DNA from: an uncultured Bacteroidales bacterium
GTDB lineage: Bacteria > Bacteroidota > Bacteroidia > Bacteroidales > Bacteroidaceae
Reading direction: 5' to 3'
Length of the DNA stretch: 64,000 nt
Assembly: GCA_937914945.1 (NCBI GenBank)
Contig: CALGJF010000056.1
Span: 37,911-101,910 of the forward strand
In this document: positions 62,291-64,000 of the stretch, one piece after another
Layout of the letters: every line of letters starts with the position of its first letter
Numbering within the stretch: the first letter of the stretch is position 1
Translations under genes and position numbers: made by a program
The notes under the pieces: generated by a model
Seen by the model: only the letters and a program-made list of their open reading frames with translations
The model's database searches: none
What the model was told of the DNA's origin: nothing

Positions 62291-63584
62291 ATGAGCATAT
62301 TTAGCAAAAAAGAACCTAAGGAGCCGGTCGAGGTGAAGCCGTCTGGCGGGAGTTTGATGGCCGAGAGAGCACTTAACTCAATCGCAGATGGGGTTTTGAT
62401 TATTGACGCTTCTGGGACTATAAAATTTGCAAATCCGGCGGCAGTGAGCCTAGTGGGAGCTAATGGGATTTATGAGGTAGCTGGATTGTACCTATTTAGC
62501 GTGCTAAATCTTGAAGATGGGTCTGGACAACAGATTCAGGAAGATATGAATCCTCTGAAGGGGGCCATAGTGCGAGGTGAGCCGTTTTCGTCGCGTGATT
62601 TTGTTCTAGTGACACGTTCTGGTAAAAAGTTCAATTGGAGAATATGGTTCTGTAAAGAATGGTAAAAAGTTCCCGATCGATTTGACCTTGACGCTTTCAG
62701 GCGGTCCAGAGAAAATTATCACTTTTAGAAATATCGCCCAAGAGCTGGCTAAGGAGAGCGAGCAAGCCGAGTTTATTTCGACAGCGTCACACGAGATGCG
62801 CACGCCGGTGGCTTCGATTGAGGGCTATTTAGGGTTGGCTCTAAACCCTCAGACGGCGACGATTGACGACCGGGCGCGAAAATACCTGACCGAGGCGCAC
62901 GATGCGTCGCAACATCTGGGGCGGCTGTTTAGAGATTTGCTGGATATTACTAAATTAGATGACAACCATATCAAGGCACATCTTCAGCCGGTAGAACTGA
63001 CCGCTGAGGTCGCCAAGATGCTAGAAGACCACCGTCAGGCGATTGCTGAGAAAAACCAGCGATTGTTATTTGGCACCCGTAATCTTTCTGGTGCGACTGG
63101 ACACAAGACAGTGATGCCGCTTTATGTAATGGCTGATTTGGATTTCTTACGCGAGATTATTAACAACTTGATGGAAAATGCCGTTAAATATACCCCGGAA
63201 GGTGGGACGATTTGGGTAGACGTTCAAGAGAACAATGGTCGGGCGGTGATTGCGGTTTCTGATACTGGTATCGGCATTGCTCCAGAAGATTTATCTCATA
63301 TTTTCCAAAAGTTTTATCGGGCAGACAATTCCGACACGCGGACGATTGGAGGTACGGGGCTTGGTCTTTACATCGTTAAAAAACGCGCAGAACAAATGGG
63401 AGCGAAAGTGATAGCAGAGAGCGTGCTTTCTAAGGGCTCGTCTTTCTTCGTGTTGTTCCCGCGAATGTCAGCGGAAGAATATAATCGCCAGCGCCAAATC
63501 GCGCGGAATTTAGAAGCGATGAAGATTGAGAAACCTTCGGCGGCGACTGGCTCGGCGATGGGTGCGGCGGCGATGTCTGCCTAA
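62291..63584 (+). pseudogene. PAS-domain sensor histidine kinase, frameshifted (Saccharibacteria-like)
   Basis: Two frames together make one kinase. Frame 1 (62291-62665): charged start, then a PAS domain (ALNSIADGVLIIDASGTIKF...). Frame 2 (to 63584): HisKA with the phospho-acceptor His in FISTASHEMRTPVASIEGYL, then HATPase_c with the N box NNLMENAVKYTPEGG, G1 SDTGIGI, F box FQKFYRAD and G2 GGTGLGLYI. No membrane segment, so a soluble sensor. The break is at about 62633-62680; removing the 40 bp between two copies of a 12-bp repeat restores a continuous frame. The response regulator follows 60 bp later. Assembly error or strain-mix is as likely as a real mutation. Confidence 0.8.
62621..62672 (+). 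repeat. 12-bp direct repeat bounding a 40-bp frame-breaking insertion
   Basis: GGTAAAAAGTTC occurs at 62621-62632 and again at 62661-62672, offset 40 bp. Joining them reads SGKKFPIDLTL in frame across the two kinase halves. The 28 bp between the copies plus one repeat is therefore the likely extra piece; a single-base indel in the same stretch is the alternative, since the second frame is also open back across it. Confidence 0.75.
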
Positions 63585-63615
63585 AAAAATACTACCCAAA
63601 AATAAACAAATGCGC

Positions 63616-63638
63616 TATAATAGAGGTATGTTAGGAGG
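63616..63638 (+). promoter_or_regulatory. -10 box and Shine-Dalgarno of the response regulator gene
   Basis: TATAAT (63616-63621) is a perfect sigma70-type -10 box; no clear -35 is visible. AGGAGG (63633-63638) lies 6 bp before the ATG at 63645. Both are unlike the Bacteroidota signals used in the rest of the window, supporting a different source organism for this end. Confidence 0.6.
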
Positions 63639-63644
63639 AATTTT

Positions 63645-64000
63645 ATGTCAAAGATAATGCTTGTAGAGGACGATAAGAGCCTGCGCGAGATTTACAGTAT
63701 TCGTTTAGTGGCGGAGGGCTATGAAGTAGTATCGGCCGGAGATGGCGAGGAAGCCTTAGCAATGGCGGTGCAAGAGCGGCCAGATTTGGTTTTGTCGGAC
63801 GTGATGATGCCGAAGATTTCTGGGTTTGATATGTTAGACATTTTGCGGTCTACCCCCGAAACAAAGAACATTAAAGTTATTATGATGACCGCACTTTCCT
63901 CCGAAGACCAAAGACAAAGAGGCGAAAATTTGGGGGCAGATAAGTATCTAGTAAAGTCTCAGGTTGGAATTGAAGATGTAATAAATGCCGGAGCCGATGT
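63645..64000 (+). CDS. Response regulator receiver protein, 3' truncated by window end
   Basis: The 118 visible codons form a CheY-like receiver domain: MSKIMLVEDDKSLREIYSIRL with acidic-pocket Asp9 and Asp10 (EDD), the phospho-acceptor Asp in VLSDVMMPKISGFDML (Asp52), the switch Thr in IMMTALSSEDQ and the conserved Lys in DKYLVKSQVG. The end of the receiver is reached but not the stop; a short single-domain regulator or an output domain beyond are both possible. It follows the histidine kinase and should be its partner. Start defined by AGGAGG 6 bp upstream. Confidence 0.9.
   Translation, partial: MSKIMLVEDDKSLREIYSIRLVAEGYEVVSAGDGEEALAMAVQERPDLVLSDVMMPKISGFDMLDILRSTPETKNIKVIMMTALSSEDQRQRGENLGADKYLVKSQVGIEDVINAGAD

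Overview
The window looks like a contig from a member of the Bacteroidales (phylum Bacteroidota), joined at its right end to DNA of a different organism. The Bacteroidales evidence is: promoters of the TTTG-N19/20-TAnnTTTG type (best before tRNA-Leu, rplM and the exopolysaccharide locus), almost no Shine-Dalgarno sites, SO_0444-type metal permease, DUF4837, DUF2147 and GT2-DUF4922 proteins, a GH95 fucosidase, and the gene order infB-cvpA-sufB-sufC-sufD-sufS-rnhB. I cannot name the family. From about 61,850-61,990 rightward the sequence resembles Candidatus Saccharibacteria (TM7, Patescibacteria). The first ~100-130 codons of the infB reading frame encode a non-IF-2 protein typical of that group. 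They are followed by a divergent PAS-type histidine kinase and a response regulator with a strong Shine-Dalgarno and a TATAAT box. I read this as a chimeric assembly join inside lysine/glutamate-rich low-complexity sequence, not as a natural fusion.

Layout. 1-9.9 kb, mostly minus strand: a dicarboxylate (DASS) transporter with an outer-membrane porin and the start of a secreted protein; a lone thioredoxin; an operon of AspT/YidE-type transporter, GH95 alpha-L-fucosidase and DNA/RNA nuclease; and a metal-efflux permease divergent from a Fur-family regulator. 10.4-18 kb, plus strand: a candidate ~215-nt structured RNA with its own promoter and terminator, a 1762-residue secreted glycoside-hydrolase-like protein with four repeated modules, a coupled 58-residue peptide, and gpmI. 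18-19.8 kb is repeat-rich: a DUF559 gene between near-identical repeats, and a DUF3109 gene whose 3' end is duplicated in 152-bp units. 19.8-21.7 kb: DUF2147 and an OmpA-like protein.

21.8-28.2 kb is a compact minus-strand operon: rlmN, DUF4837 lipoprotein, pdxA, then nucleotidyltransferase, ATP-grasp, CDP-alcohol phosphatidyltransferase and HAD hydrolase. The last four, overlapping or nearly so, look like a pathway for an unknown lipid head group or similar CDP-linked product, and are my best candidate for an undescribed system. 28.4-32.1 kb: a GT2-HIT-like fusion coupled to a SpoIID/LytB protein. 32.2-50.1 kb: a Wzx/Wzy-type exopolysaccharide locus with two chain-length regulators, two polymerases, two flippases and two acyltransferases, closed by three convergent GT2 genes.

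50.1-62 kb is mostly core: a transposase remnant, tRNA-Leu(CAA), rplM-rpsI-rpsB-tsf with leader regions, and the infB-cvpA-suf-rnhB operon on the minus strand. 62.2-64 kb is the foreign two-component pair; its kinase is frameshifted by a 40-bp insertion bounded by a 12-bp repeat.
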